64,000 nucleotides of DNA from Paenibacillus ihbetae (GTDB lineage Bacteria > Bacillota > Bacilli > Paenibacillales > Paenibacillaceae). Shown here one piece after another: positions 7,895-17,025 of the stretch. Position numbers and translations under genes: made by a program. The notes beneath the pieces are model-generated. The model was given only the letters and a program-made list of their open reading frames with translations, was not told where the DNA came from and did no database searches. Within the stretch, counting starts at the first letter, position 1, and each line of letters opens with the position of its first letter. The DNA lies in contig NZ_CP016809.1 in NCBI RefSeq assembly GCF_002741055.1, positions 2,254,501 to 2,318,500 on the forward strand, given 5' to 3'.

Positions 7895-9925
7895 CTAATC
7901 CATCGTGATCGTAATCGGGGTTCCGGACAGAGAAGTGATAATAATGTTCCCCTGCCCGATGCGTACCCCAAGCTTCTCCGCGGCAGCCTGACCGGCACCT
8001 TGATCAGCACCTTCACCCAACGAGAAACGTCGCTGCTGTGAAGCAGGATCATTGCCGGCCATAACCGCCGAATCGACACCTTTAATGCTCGAAACAAGGC
8101 AGGCTTGGCTTGATGTCGATCGTATCCCCCGCGGTTTTCCGTATACTGCTGAAACCAGCCAATGGGTACCGGGATCAAGCCTTGCTCTTAACGTTGGAAT
8201 GACGGTGCGTGGATGCAGCAGATTCGTGTTCGCCTGCGGATAGATCAGCTCAGCTGCGTCATAACCGAGCAGGCCGTGCACAGAGCTTGCTCCCCAGACG
8301 GTAGAAGCCGCAGCCCTTCGGCCTTCGACGTCAGCTCCGCCGCCTTCGGCCACCCCCACACCATGGTCGCCCAGCCCTAAGGCAAAACCTCCCTCTGCCG
8401 CCTCCAGCGTCCTTTCGGTATGAATCCGATGAATCCGAATATGCCAAGGCAGTCCCGCCACCAGCCAGGTACGGACGTCCACGTTCGCCCATGGCTTCCA
8501 TCCGACATACAACACCTGATCCCGAATCCATGCTTCCTCGCACGTTCGCTTCACCCTGAACAGTTGATCTCCTTCGCTGAGGGCGAGCATGGAATCGAAG
8601 GCGCCTTGGGAAAGCCCCCACTCAGCCCGCGGTACGCTGAACGCAAAGGCGGTTGAGTAGGCGAACTTCTCGTACTTGGCCGACGTGTGCGTATGCTCAT
8701 TGGAGGATAAGTGCCCCGTATTAAAAGCTGCCGCATGACCGGTCTCCGGCTCCCGGCAGACGACCAGATGCGCGGGCTCTTGCACCGAGATAGTCTTAAG
8801 CGCCGGAAGCTCCTCTTCCTCCGCTGCCCAGAACGGGTCGTCTTCTGCCAATGCAAGTACGAGGAAGGTTTTTAGCGCCCAGTAAGAGGAGCCCGGTGAA
8901 TTATAATTTTCGGACATAATTTGATTCGGGTAGGCATACCCAATCGTTAGAATGCCGCCGCGGTCAAAGATTGGTTGCCGGAACCACCATCGCAGATTTC
9001 TAAGCACCAGGCCCTTGAGCTCGCCCGGCTTGAACCCAGCCATGCCTGCGAACGCCGCAGCCGACCAGAAAGCGGATTGCGCGAACCGGTAGGTCAGGCT
9101 CCGGCCGTAGGGGATGGCGGCACCGTCCGGCGCATGCCAATAGACAAAGTCCGAGGCAAAGGCAGCGGCCCGCTCCAGATACCGCTCGGCGCGCTTCGGG
9201 TCCTCTTTTGCCATGAGCCGGGCATAGACCAGGCCATAATAATGGATCGCAAAAGGCCCGTAGTAATCGCAGTGTCCACCGATACCGTCACTGTACCACC
9301 CGCCTGACAGATAGAATTCGTCGATCCGGTTCAGGTTTCGTTCCACCTGCTCCTCATCGTAAGGAAGGCCCGCCTTTCGGAAGCCGATGTTGACCAGCAC
9401 GTTGAAGAACAGCCAGTTGCAGTCGTAACAAGGATGCCGGTTGATTTGATTCAGCCATTGATACAGGTTGGATTGCTCCTGCTCGTTCAGCGGATGCCAG
9501 ATCCGGTCCGGCACGAGAGCCAGCGCCAAACCGAAGACAGCCATCTCGACAAGCCGCTGATCATAATCGGCGACGTCTCCCCAATACTCCTTATGTTCCG
9601 GATCGGTGCCTGCGCGGATGCCGTCCAGGCACCGTTCCCACAGCTCCTCATGGCTGCCGCCGGCAATGGCTGGAACAAGCCCCCAGAGCACCCTGGAGAA
9701 GCCCTCCATTTCCGCGACATTCGCCGAATAGCCGGTGCCCGTGCTCCCGATGGACAGTCTCGCATGCCCTTTGCTGTAATACGGCTGCAAGGGTGCAAGT
9801 AGCTCGCCGAGAGCACGGTACATATCCTGCCGGCTCTTCAGCGGATTCCGCGCAACAGGGTGCAGGCCAGCGCCGGCTGCAGGCCAGTTCGTCCTATCTA
9901 TACTCCTATTTCCTTGAAGACTCAT
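7895..9925 (-). CDS. DUF2264 family protein, putative glycan-processing enzyme
   Basis: 676 residues without signal peptide or membrane segment. The N-terminal two thirds match my recollection of DUF2264: NPLKSRQDMYRALGELLAPLQPYYS, then helical repeats rich in Trp and Tyr (FSRVLWGLVPAIAGG; WLNQINRHPCYDCNWLFFNV; YSDGIGGHCDYYGPFAIHYYGL), reminiscent of an alpha/alpha-toroid glycosidase or lyase fold. The last 250 residues are probably a beta-sandwich. It ends a locus with a GH88 hydrolase and a heparinase II/III enzyme, so action on an oligosaccharide is likely, but the reaction is unknown to me. GGAG lies 11 nt before the ATG. A 330-nt GC-rich gap separates it from the GH88 gene. Confidence 0.82.
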   Translation of the reverse strand: MSLQGNRSIDRTNWPAAGAGLHPVARNPLKSRQDMYRALGELLAPLQPYYSKGHARLSIGSTGTGYSANVAEMEGFSRVLWGLVPAIAGGSHEELWERCLDGIRAGTDPEHKEYWGDVADYDQRLVEMAVFGLALALVPDRIWHPLNEQEQSNLYQWLNQINRHPCYDCNWLFFNVLVNIGFRKAGLPYDEEQVERNLNRIDEFYLSGGWYSDGIGGHCDYYGPFAIHYYGLVYARLMAKEDPKRAERYLERAAAFASDFVYWHAPDGAAIPYGRSLTYRFAQSAFWSAAAFAGMAGFKPGELKGLVLRNLRWWFRQPIFDRGGILTIGYAYPNQIMSENYNSPGSSYWALKTFLVLALAEDDPFWAAEEEELPALKTISVQEPAHLVVCREPETGHAAAFNTGHLSSNEHTHTSAKYEKFAYSTAFAFSVPRAEWGLSQGAFDSMLALSEGDQLFRVKRTCEEAWIRDQVLYVGWKPWANVDVRTWLVAGLPWHIRIHRIHTERTLEAAEGGFALGLGDHGVGVAEGGGADVEGRRAAASTVWGASSVHGLLGYDAAELIYPQANTNLLHPRTVIPTLRARLDPGTHWLVSAVYGKPRGIRSTSSQACLVSSIKGVDSAVMAGNDPASQQRRFSLGEGADQGAGQAAAEKLGVRIGQGNIIITSLSGTPITITMD

Positions 9926-10258
9926 TTTGCTTCACGCTCCTTCGCCAAGCTTCAACTTTCCGGGCCCGGGACATATGGCCGGGCGGCATTCCGTGCTTCG
10001 AACCATACATCATATCGGCGGCCGCTCTGGCCATGCAGCTGCGGACACGCAGTATGCAGACACGCATCGTGCCCGAACCCGTGACATGCCGGGTCACTCC
10101 ATACAGGACCATGCATCTTAACGGACACGCAACATGCGAGCCTCGCACCCCGACGATCACACCATGCCAACAGGAAGCCGTACGCACGCCCGGCGCGCGG
10201 TGTAATGATGACTGCTGCACAATGATCAGCGTCGACGCTCGGACGACAAGCCATATGA
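9926..10258. other. GC-rich gap between GH88 and DUF2264 genes
   Basis: No gene recognised. The stretch is dense in CATGC, GCATG and ACACGCA words (for example CGGACACGCA twice, near 10042 and 10120), which suggests low-grade internal duplication. No promoter or terminator is evident, so read-through from the GH88 gene is assumed. Confidence 0.4.
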
Positions 10259-11395
10259 CTACTCCCAATAAAACGGACCCTGTCCCTGGAGCCGTGCCAG
10301 GCCTTCCACAAAGAAGTAGTCCCCATAGATCAGCGGCACGTCGATGTTGCGCCCCTCCGGCACATGACTCGTGCCGTGGAGGATCAAGCCCTCCTCGTTC
10401 TCGTCGTCCCAAGCGCCATAGTTTCGGTACAGCGATTCAAGAATTTGCTGAGCCGGTGCACGGTAGGCGGAAGCCTCCACGCCCCCCGCCTTCTCCGCGA
10501 GCAGCAGCAGACCGCTGGCCGCGCACGCGCCGGCGGAAGAGTCGCGGTAAATCCTCGCTTCATCCGGTGCCCGGAAATCCCAGTACGGCACATGATCCTC
10601 CGGCAGATTCGCGAGGAAGAAATGCGCAACCGTCTTCGCCGTATCCAGATAAATTTGCTTTCCGCTATGGTGATAGGCCAGCGTCAGGCCGTACAGCGCC
10701 CAGGCTGTCCCCCGGGACCAGGCCGATTCCGGCGCGTAGCCTTGCCCTCCGAGGCCTTCGAGGCGTTCGCCGGTTGCCGGATCATACCGGATAATATGAT
10801 AGACCGACCCATCTGGACGGACGAAGTCCCGGACGACCGTATCCATATGCGCCTCCGCCACATGCCGGTACCGCGGATCTCCGCTGATCTCGGAAGCCAG
10901 GAACAACAGCGGGGTGTTCATCGAGCAGTCGATAATCGCCAGCCCGGCGTTGTCCTCCCCTTCTCTCCACGGGTTCCACGCCCGGATGTACCGGCCCTTA
11001 ATATTAAAACGCGCGGCCAAATAATTCGCCGCCTTCAGCGCCCGAATCTTCGAGGTCTCGTTTCCGGTCAGCTTATAGGACGCCATGCTGGTCAGCGTCC
11101 ACATAAAACCGAGATCATGATCCAGCCGCACGTAATCGTTCAGCACGTCATCCAGCCGCTGTTCGCAGGCTTCGGCAGCAGCGCGCAGCTCCTCATCCCT
11201 GCTGCCGTTGTACAGCAGCCACAGCATGCCCGGCCAGAAGCCGGCCGTCCACCAGTGCGGCGCCTCCAGCCCGTACGTTCCGTTCTGGCTTGCATGCGGG
11301 AAGCCGTCTCCGATGCGCTTGACGTTCCGCTGCGTCTTCGCCAGTGCCTTCATCCATGCTTCCGTCTTCCAATCCAATGCCGCTTCCGTCTTCAT
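10259..11395 (-). CDS. GH88 unsaturated glucuronyl/uronyl hydrolase
   Basis: 378 residues, no signal peptide. Glycoside hydrolase family 88 removes the 4,5-unsaturated uronic acid that polysaccharide lyases leave at the non-reducing end, by hydrating the double bond. The alpha6/alpha6-barrel signature is clear: HWWTAGFWPGMLWLLY, LDHDLGFMW (D94 is equivalent to D88 of Bacillus sp. GL1 UGL), IIDCSMNTPLL (D156, equivalent to D149) and GYAPESAWSRGTAWALYGL. The ATG at 11395 has AAGGAG 8 nt upstream; the GTG two codons earlier is too close to it. It lies between the heparinase-like and DUF2264 genes, consistent with a cytoplasmic chain from imported oligosaccharide to monosaccharides. Substrate is not readable. 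Confidence 0.92.
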   Translation of the reverse strand: MKTEAALDWKTEAWMKALAKTQRNVKRIGDGFPHASQNGTYGLEAPHWWTAGFWPGMLWLLYNGSRDEELRAAAEACEQRLDDVLNDYVRLDHDLGFMWTLTSMASYKLTGNETSKIRALKAANYLAARFNIKGRYIRAWNPWREGEDNAGLAIIDCSMNTPLLFLASEISGDPRYRHVAEAHMDTVVRDFVRPDGSVYHIIRYDPATGERLEGLGGQGYAPESAWSRGTAWALYGLTLAYHHSGKQIYLDTAKTVAHFFLANLPEDHVPYWDFRAPDEARIYRDSSAGACAASGLLLLAEKAGGVEASAYRAPAQQILESLYRNYGAWDDENEEGLILHGTSHVPEGRNIDVPLIYGDYFFVEGLARLQGQGPFYWE

Positions 11396-11421
11396 CTTCA
11401 CTACTCCTTCGCGTATTTGAT

Positions 11422-13245
11422 TTAAATGAATCGAAACTCGAACGCCAGCGTCATGAACGCTTCGGGCTGCTTCGGCTCAAAATCGATCGCATACCACAAC
11501 GCCTCCTTGCCGTAATGGTCGCGGTACGAACGTGCCTGAACACTGGCCGTCAGCCGACCTTCGTCATACCGGATGACCAGTCCGCTTTTCCCGTTGCCGC
11601 TTCTCAGAACGACAGCATGCTCCCCGTCCAGAACCCGGATATCCGGCTTTATCCGGGTAACGATCCGCTCAAGCAGACTGTCCGGCGGCCGGTTGAAGCG
11701 ATACTCGTCGATGACGGTCAGCTCGGGCTGCGGCCCCCGTTTGTTCCATACCATCGTCCGTATGAGTCCAAGCAGCTCGGGTTCGCGATATGCCTTCGTC
11801 AAATCGAGCCGCAGCCGATCCTCTTCCGTTTCTATCGACACCTCCAGCACGATCGCCTCGCTGTCCGGCCCCTCACTCTGCCCCCGGCCGTTGATCACCG
11901 GCACGGAATGCCCCTGGGAACCGTTGCAATCGTAGCCGTACCGCCCTTCGCCGAAGTAGTCGGCCGTATATTCCCCGCTTCCGAGATCTGAGCACCATAC
12001 CTCCCCCGCACCGTACAGGATGAAATGCCCGAGATCGTTATGATTGTGAGGCTCGTCATTTCGTCCTCCCTTAGCGGCGAACCCGTATCGATCATGACCG
12101 GAAGCGACCCGGGAAATGAGCCACTGGGCGTCCTCCAAATAATAGTCGGCCGCCCCCCACTCTTTTCCCGTTCTCCCGGGATCCAGCCAGATGAGGTTCC
12201 GCAGGGCCGGTGCCCAGCGGCTGCAATGATCCTCCCGATACCCCGCCGAAAGGGAGAGGGGCGGAGATTCGAACGCCTCATAGATTCCCGCTAAGTAATG
12301 GGACAAGCCGGTCTGGACGGCAGCCTGCGGCTGGGAATCGGAGAAGTTTGCGACCGCCCCGCCGCCAAGGAAGCATTTCTGCTGAAACAAAGCGATTTGC
12401 GAGACCTTCTCCTCCCGGAGCCAGTCAATCGCTCCCCGGCTGCGTTTGCGCAGCAGATCGGCATAATAAACGAAATAGCCGAAGCCGTAATTCCAGTAGC
12501 CGAGCCCCTCCAGGCAGGCACCATCTGCTCCGAAGCCCTCAAGATAGCAAGCCATGCTCGATTCCGTACGCTTCAGGATTTGGGTAAGCCGCTCCGAATC
12601 CTGCATGAGCAGCAGCGCGGCAGAACCGACAGAGCCCGCACATACGGCGGCCCAATTGTGAGTCGCCGTCTCCCGGCCGTGCATGTGATCCAGAAAAGGC
12701 TCGAACAGCCGCTCGTTCACTTCGTCAGCAATCCTTGAACGCAGAAGCGGCGGCAGCATGTCGCCAAGCAGCAGGCGGATTTCACTCAAGGAGAATCCGG
12801 TCTCGGCGCTGAACAAATCGATGGTTTCTCGGATTTTCTCGGATGAAGAGGCATCCACATGGGCGGGCAGGCACCATGTAAATTCGTCGCATATTGCCCA
12901 CAGAATATCGTGCAGAGCAATCTGATAATCCTCCCGCTCCGGGTAAAGAAGCGACAGAAGCGCGAATGTGTTCATTCTCCGTCTGCGCTCGAAGTAGACC
13001 CGCTCATATTCGAGCCTCGTCCCTTGCCGTTCGAACAACGCGAACAATCCGTAGGTCACCTGGGGGATCGACTCCTGGGACAAGCGCATGCCTTCCTCTT
13101 CGATCTCCCGGAGCGCGCTCCGGTATGCCGGATGGCTCAGGACGCCTTGCCAGAAGCATCGCTGATCACCGCCCGGATAATAGAGCCCCAGGTCCGCCGG
13201 GGCCATCCTGCGAACGATTGAACCAAGCTCCCGATTCTGCTCCAT
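11422..13245 (-). CDS. Heparinase II/III-family protein, cytoplasmic
   Basis: 607 residues. The N-terminal half is an alpha/alpha-toroid; the C-terminal half carries the heparinase II/III-like beta-sandwich (GFAAKGGRNDEPHNHNDLGHFILYGAGEVW, then DLGSGEYTADYF). The paired His and Asn in PHNHNDLGHF are the recognisable core of that domain. Relatives eliminate uronate bonds in heparin, alginate or related chains, giving unsaturated ends that GH88 enzymes then take. There is no signal peptide, so an oligosaccharide lyase acting inside the cell is likely. GGAGGT lies 10 nt before the ATG. The gene sits between the response regulator and GH88 in one leftward series. Substrate unknown. Confidence 0.88.
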   Translation of the reverse strand: MEQNRELGSIVRRMAPADLGLYYPGGDQRCFWQGVLSHPAYRSALREIEEEGMRLSQESIPQVTYGLFALFERQGTRLEYERVYFERRRRMNTFALLSLLYPEREDYQIALHDILWAICDEFTWCLPAHVDASSSEKIRETIDLFSAETGFSLSEIRLLLGDMLPPLLRSRIADEVNERLFEPFLDHMHGRETATHNWAAVCAGSVGSAALLLMQDSERLTQILKRTESSMACYLEGFGADGACLEGLGYWNYGFGYFVYYADLLRKRSRGAIDWLREEKVSQIALFQQKCFLGGGAVANFSDSQPQAAVQTGLSHYLAGIYEAFESPPLSLSAGYREDHCSRWAPALRNLIWLDPGRTGKEWGAADYYLEDAQWLISRVASGHDRYGFAAKGGRNDEPHNHNDLGHFILYGAGEVWCSDLGSGEYTADYFGEGRYGYDCNGSQGHSVPVINGRGQSEGPDSEAIVLEVSIETEEDRLRLDLTKAYREPELLGLIRTMVWNKRGPQPELTVIDEYRFNRPPDSLLERIVTRIKPDIRVLDGEHAVVLRSGNGKSGLVIRYDEGRLTASVQARSYRDHYGKEALWYAIDFEPKQPEAFMTLAFEFRFI

Positions 13246-13283
13246 GGTTACGTTCCACCTCCAATTTTCATCCAGCTTTCTTC

Positions 13284-13322
13284 AAACGCTCAAAACGCTC
13301 AAAACGCTCAAACGCTCAAGCG
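13284..13322 (-). repeat. Short tandem repeat GAGCGTTT(T) at the end of the regulator gene
   Basis: Four to five units of GAGCGTTTT or GAGCGTTT on the minus strand run through the last codons of the YesN-like regulator gene and its 3' flank. Each unit contains TGA across its boundary, so slippage would change little of the protein. Probably replication slippage. Confidence 0.7.
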
Positions 13323-14942
13323 GCTCCGATACTCCACCGGGGTTACCCCGGCATGGGACTTAAACGTCTTCGTGAAATGGCTTACATTATCATAGCCGAG
13401 GCTCTCGCATATTTCCCCGACGGTATGGTCGGTGCGCAGCAGTTGTTCCTTCGCGCGCTCCATCTTCATTCGGGTGACATACTCAATGAAGGTGATCCCC
13501 GTCTCCTTCCGGAACATCCGGCTGAAATAGCTTGGATTCAGATGCAAGAAGCCCGCAACCTCATCAAGCGAGATCCGCTGATCCAATCGAAGGGACACAT
13601 ACCTGCATGCCTCGGCGACCTCGGTTCTTCGGCTTCCTCCCCATCCGCTGCCGGCCTCGCGCGCCGTCGATACGAGATACGCCTTCAGCCAGACATGCAG
13701 CTCGCTCAAGGCATCCATGCCCATCATCTCTTTATGCAGCGCATCGGCCGCATAGGCCTGCGGAATGGATGGCAGCAGATGGAGCCTCAGCTTCAGCTTG
13801 AGATCAAGCATGAGCTTAAGGAGCCAATCCTTGACGGCTTCGGGCGCATACTCGGCTTCGCGGATGCGGGAGATCCACCGGTCCGCCGGGTCCTCATCGC
13901 CGGGCCCGGCTTTGCCTAGCAGCATCTCCAGCAGTTCCCGGCTGGCCTGCTCGTAGTAATCGTACAGGCCGGAGGCGCTGCCTATTTCAGCGCCGTGCTG
14001 CTTCGGCTTGATCTTCTCAACCGCCCCGGGCTCCATGTAGAACCGCTGTCGCTCGCTGCCCAGCAGCTCCCCGAGGCCCAGCTTCAGCGACTGAGGGCTG
14101 TCGCAGCCGGTGCCGATGATGAAGGACATGCGGATCTTCAGGATCCGGCATAGCGTGGCCTGCACTTGCCTTAAGCAGGCTGCAACCTCATCGTAAACGT
14201 TATGTCTGAGGCCGGGGCGGTAGGAGAACAGCAGCAGCAAGCATCTGGCATCATAACGGATATGCACGGCCTCCGGCTTCAGGCTCCCCAGCACTTCCCG
14301 CAGCACATTCCCGAGGGCGAAATGGAGCGTCTGCTCCGAAGCGAAGCGCTGCTTGATCTGCCTAAGCTCCTCCAGATAGCCGATCACGGGAAGGCAGTGA
14401 TCATTCCCCCGGAGCACGCCGATGTCCGCCAGCTCGTGCCGCCATTTGTCCGGGGAGAGGAGCGGCTGCTGCACGAAATTCCTCATGCGCTGCTCCCACC
14501 GCAGCTCTTGGGCTTCGGAAGCCAGATGCCGCATCCGGCTCTTCTCCCAGCCCTGCTCAGCCTCCACATCCATCGCCTGCTTGAACCGCAGAAGCAGCCG
14601 GGCGAGCTCGCTCGGGTCCAGCGTTTCCTTCAACAGATAATCCTGGATGCTTAGCCGCATCGCCTGCTGCGCATAATGGAATTCGCTGTGGCAGGACAGT
14701 ATGGCGATACGCACATCCGGCTTCACCTCGCGAATCCTTCCCGACAGCTCCAATCCGTTCATTTTCGGCATGCCGATATCCGTGATCAGAATGTCCGGAG
14801 GCTGCGTCTTGGCAAACTCCCAGGCGCTTAACCCGTTGTCGTAGCTTCCCATCAGCCGAAGGCCCATCTCCTCCCACGGTATCGTCTCCGACAGCAGCTC
14901 GATTACCGGATAATCGTCATCGACCAGCATCACGTTATACAT
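13308..14942 (-). CDS. YesN-like AraC-type response regulator of the uronate locus
   Basis: 544 residues. Receiver domain 1-120 with phosphoacceptor D55 in DILITDIGMP; a long helical middle region; two AraC helix-turn-helix motifs at the C terminus (ISLDEVAGFLHLNPSYFSRMFRKETG and TVGEICESLGYDNVSHFTKTFK). It overlaps the kinase gene by 8 nt. The ATG at 14942 is preferred because AGAGGGA is 6 nt upstream, whereas the ATG two codons earlier abuts it. Such pairs normally sense an oligosaccharide outside the cell and activate the adjacent ABC transporter and hydrolase genes. Its target promoter is probably the one before 20294. Confidence 0.92.
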   Translation of the reverse strand: MYNVMLVDDDYPVIELLSETIPWEEMGLRLMGSYDNGLSAWEFAKTQPPDILITDIGMPKMNGLELSGRIREVKPDVRIAILSCHSEFHYAQQAMRLSIQDYLLKETLDPSELARLLLRFKQAMDVEAEQGWEKSRMRHLASEAQELRWEQRMRNFVQQPLLSPDKWRHELADIGVLRGNDHCLPVIGYLEELRQIKQRFASEQTLHFALGNVLREVLGSLKPEAVHIRYDARCLLLLFSYRPGLRHNVYDEVAACLRQVQATLCRILKIRMSFIIGTGCDSPQSLKLGLGELLGSERQRFYMEPGAVEKIKPKQHGAEIGSASGLYDYYEQASRELLEMLLGKAGPGDEDPADRWISRIREAEYAPEAVKDWLLKLMLDLKLKLRLHLLPSIPQAYAADALHKEMMGMDALSELHVWLKAYLVSTAREAGSGWGGSRRTEVAEACRYVSLRLDQRISLDEVAGFLHLNPSYFSRMFRKETGITFIEYVTRMKMERAKEQLLRTDHTVGEICESLGYDNVSHFTKTFKSHAGVTPVEYRSRLSV

Positions 14943-17016
14943 CGGCATTCCCTCTTTCCGGTATATACATTTCGATCACCGTCCCTTGACCCTCTTCGCT
15001 GTAGACGGCGCATTGAAACTCGGAACCAAACACCATCCGCATCCGTTCCATCACGTTGGACAGGCCGATGCCGGAAAAGCCGCTCCCCGGCGCATCCTTG
15101 GGAGACGAAGAGCAAAGCGCTTGAGAATCCGAACCCGCATCCGAACCGGGACCCGAACCGGCCATATTCCCGCCGGCAGCCCCGGAAGAACCTGCAGTTA
15201 CCGTACGATCTCCCGGCGCTGTTTGCCCTTGCGCCTGGAAGCTTTCATGGGCGGCCGACCTCGGCGTACCCCGTAAGGCATCCTCCGCTGCAGCAGTAGC
15301 ATCGTCCGCGCTTAGGCGCAAGCAACGGGCGACCCGTTCCCGCACGGAAGGGTCCATGCCGGCACCGTCATCCTTCACGCGCAGGATGATGCCCCCCGGC
15401 TCCACCACAGCCGTGATCGAGATGACCCCTGCCCGCCGGTTCAGCCCGTGGATGAGCGCATTCTCGACGATCGGCTGCAGGAAGAAGCGGGGCACCTTCA
15501 GCAGCAGAGCCTCCGAAGCGATATCAAGCTCCAGCCTGACCTCCTCCTTCTGACGAAGATTCATGAGCGCCAGATAATGAGAGATCAGCTCAAGCTCTTC
15601 ATGGAGGGCGATCTCATCCTCCTGCCGGCTGATCGTCATCCGGAGCAGCATCGACAGCGAGCCGATCATCCTGGCGCTTTCCGGATCCCCCCGCTTCATG
15701 ACCTTCATCCGGATCGAATTCAGCACATTGAACAGAAAATGCGGATGAATCTGCGCCTGCAGCATTTTCAGCTCAGCCTTTCGTTTTCTCGATTGATTGT
15801 CGGAAATTTCGAAAATCATGGTCTGGATGCGGCTCAGCATATCGTCGAACAGATGGCCCAGGCGCCCGATTTCGTCGTTGCCCCGAACATGCGAGCGCAC
15901 CTCCAGGTTTCCCCGCTGAACAGCAGCAGCCGCCTTGCCGAGCCGGACCAAGGGTTTCGTAAACGTACGTACAAGTCCGATCAGCAGCATGAGAAAGACC
16001 AGAAAGGAGCCCATTTGAAACAGAAACGCGCGGCTAAAAATCGCATTGATATTAACGATCGCATCCTTATAAGGCTGCATCAGCACCAGCCGCCAGCCGG
16101 CAAAAGGGATATCCTGCTCCACCATTAAATGCTTTTCGCCGTCCATCGGCATGATCGCGTAAGGAGCCGATCCGCTCCATTCCTCCACGTACGGAAACTT
16201 CGTACCGATACGTTCAGGATGATGGGAGGATACCACCGTGCCGCTGCCATCCAGCATCAGCACGTCGCTCCCTTCGGACAGCGAGTCGAAGATCCGGCTG
16301 ATTTGATCCTCCGTAAAGCTTACGATGACATACCCGTAGATATCCGAATCCGGAAGCCGGAGCGTTCGAACCACGGACAGCTGATACGGATGATCCATCC
16401 GGTCGGAGCGAAATACCGTCTCCTCGGGTCCAACCCAGAGCGACTCCAGCCCCTGAAGCCGGTGGATCCGGTCGAACCAGGGCTGGTCCATATAATCAGG
16501 CGGATTGTAATCGCTTACGGAATAGTTCATGTAATAGGCGCCATTGGTCAGCAGCACCGTGACATAGCTGGGCTCGCCTACGACCGTCAAGCTTTCGATA
16601 TGCTCCAGCACACGGCGGGATTCCACGAACCGATCGTATGGATCGGATTCCTCATTGCCGGAGGCGACCTGTTTGAAATACGAGTTCAACGTGGAATTCA
16701 CCTGAATATAATTGGCGATATTCAGCTTGCTTGAGAGCAGATTCGTCACCGAGCCGCGGATCAGCTGGAGCGCGTCATTCGCATTCTGTACGGCCTGCTC
16801 CTTCAAAGCCTCCTTCGTCATCGCATTGTAGAGTATTAAGCTGACGAGTGCCGGCACCGCGATGCAGGCAACCGACGCCCAGATCAGCTTATGGCGGATG
16901 GAGCTCGGCACCCACCTCTTCAGCCGGGTCAACATGTCCTTCACCCCGAGATCCTCAAACTTTCTGTTGATGCCAAGAAGGGACGAAGATTTCGCCCCTT
17001 TGGTTTTTTCTGTCAT
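14935..17016 (-). CDS. YesM-like sensor histidine kinase with long insertion in the ATP lid
   Basis: 693 residues. One membrane segment near 45-65, an extracellular dCache-like sensor (about 70-310), a second segment near 325-345, HAMP (about 350-400), His_kinase with H424 in IHPHFLFNVLNSI, and a HATPase domain with N box (PIVENALIHGL) and DDGAGMD. About 76 residues rich in Ala, Gly, Ser and Pro (roughly 569-644) interrupt the domain before GFSGIGLSNVMERM; YesM relatives usually have a short loop there. The ATG at 17016 has no good ribosome site; the ATG at 16935 with GGGGTG upstream is a serious alternative. It follows the binding-protein gene by 9 nt and overlaps the regulator gene. Confidence 0.9.
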   Translation of the reverse strand: MTEKTKGAKSSSLLGINRKFEDLGVKDMLTRLKRWVPSSIRHKLIWASVACIAVPALVSLILYNAMTKEALKEQAVQNANDALQLIRGSVTNLLSSKLNIANYIQVNSTLNSYFKQVASGNEESDPYDRFVESRRVLEHIESLTVVGEPSYVTVLLTNGAYYMNYSVSDYNPPDYMDQPWFDRIHRLQGLESLWVGPEETVFRSDRMDHPYQLSVVRTLRLPDSDIYGYVIVSFTEDQISRIFDSLSEGSDVLMLDGSGTVVSSHHPERIGTKFPYVEEWSGSAPYAIMPMDGEKHLMVEQDIPFAGWRLVLMQPYKDAIVNINAIFSRAFLFQMGSFLVFLMLLIGLVRTFTKPLVRLGKAAAAVQRGNLEVRSHVRGNDEIGRLGHLFDDMLSRIQTMIFEISDNQSRKRKAELKMLQAQIHPHFLFNVLNSIRMKVMKRGDPESARMIGSLSMLLRMTISRQEDEIALHEELELISHYLALMNLRQKEEVRLELDIASEALLLKVPRFFLQPIVENALIHGLNRRAGVISITAVVEPGGIILRVKDDGAGMDPSVRERVARCLRLSADDATAAAEDALRGTPRSAAHESFQAQGQTAPGDRTVTAGSSGAAGGNMAGSGPGSDAGSDSQALCSSSPKDAPGSGFSGIGLSNVMERMRMVFGSEFQCAVYSEEGQGTVIEMYIPERGNADV

Positions 17017-17025
17017 TATATCAGA

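Noticed and set aside
10364..11425. Long frame opposite the GH88 gene
   Set aside because: Shadow of the GH88 codon pattern, which is firmly supported by catalytic motifs on the other strand.
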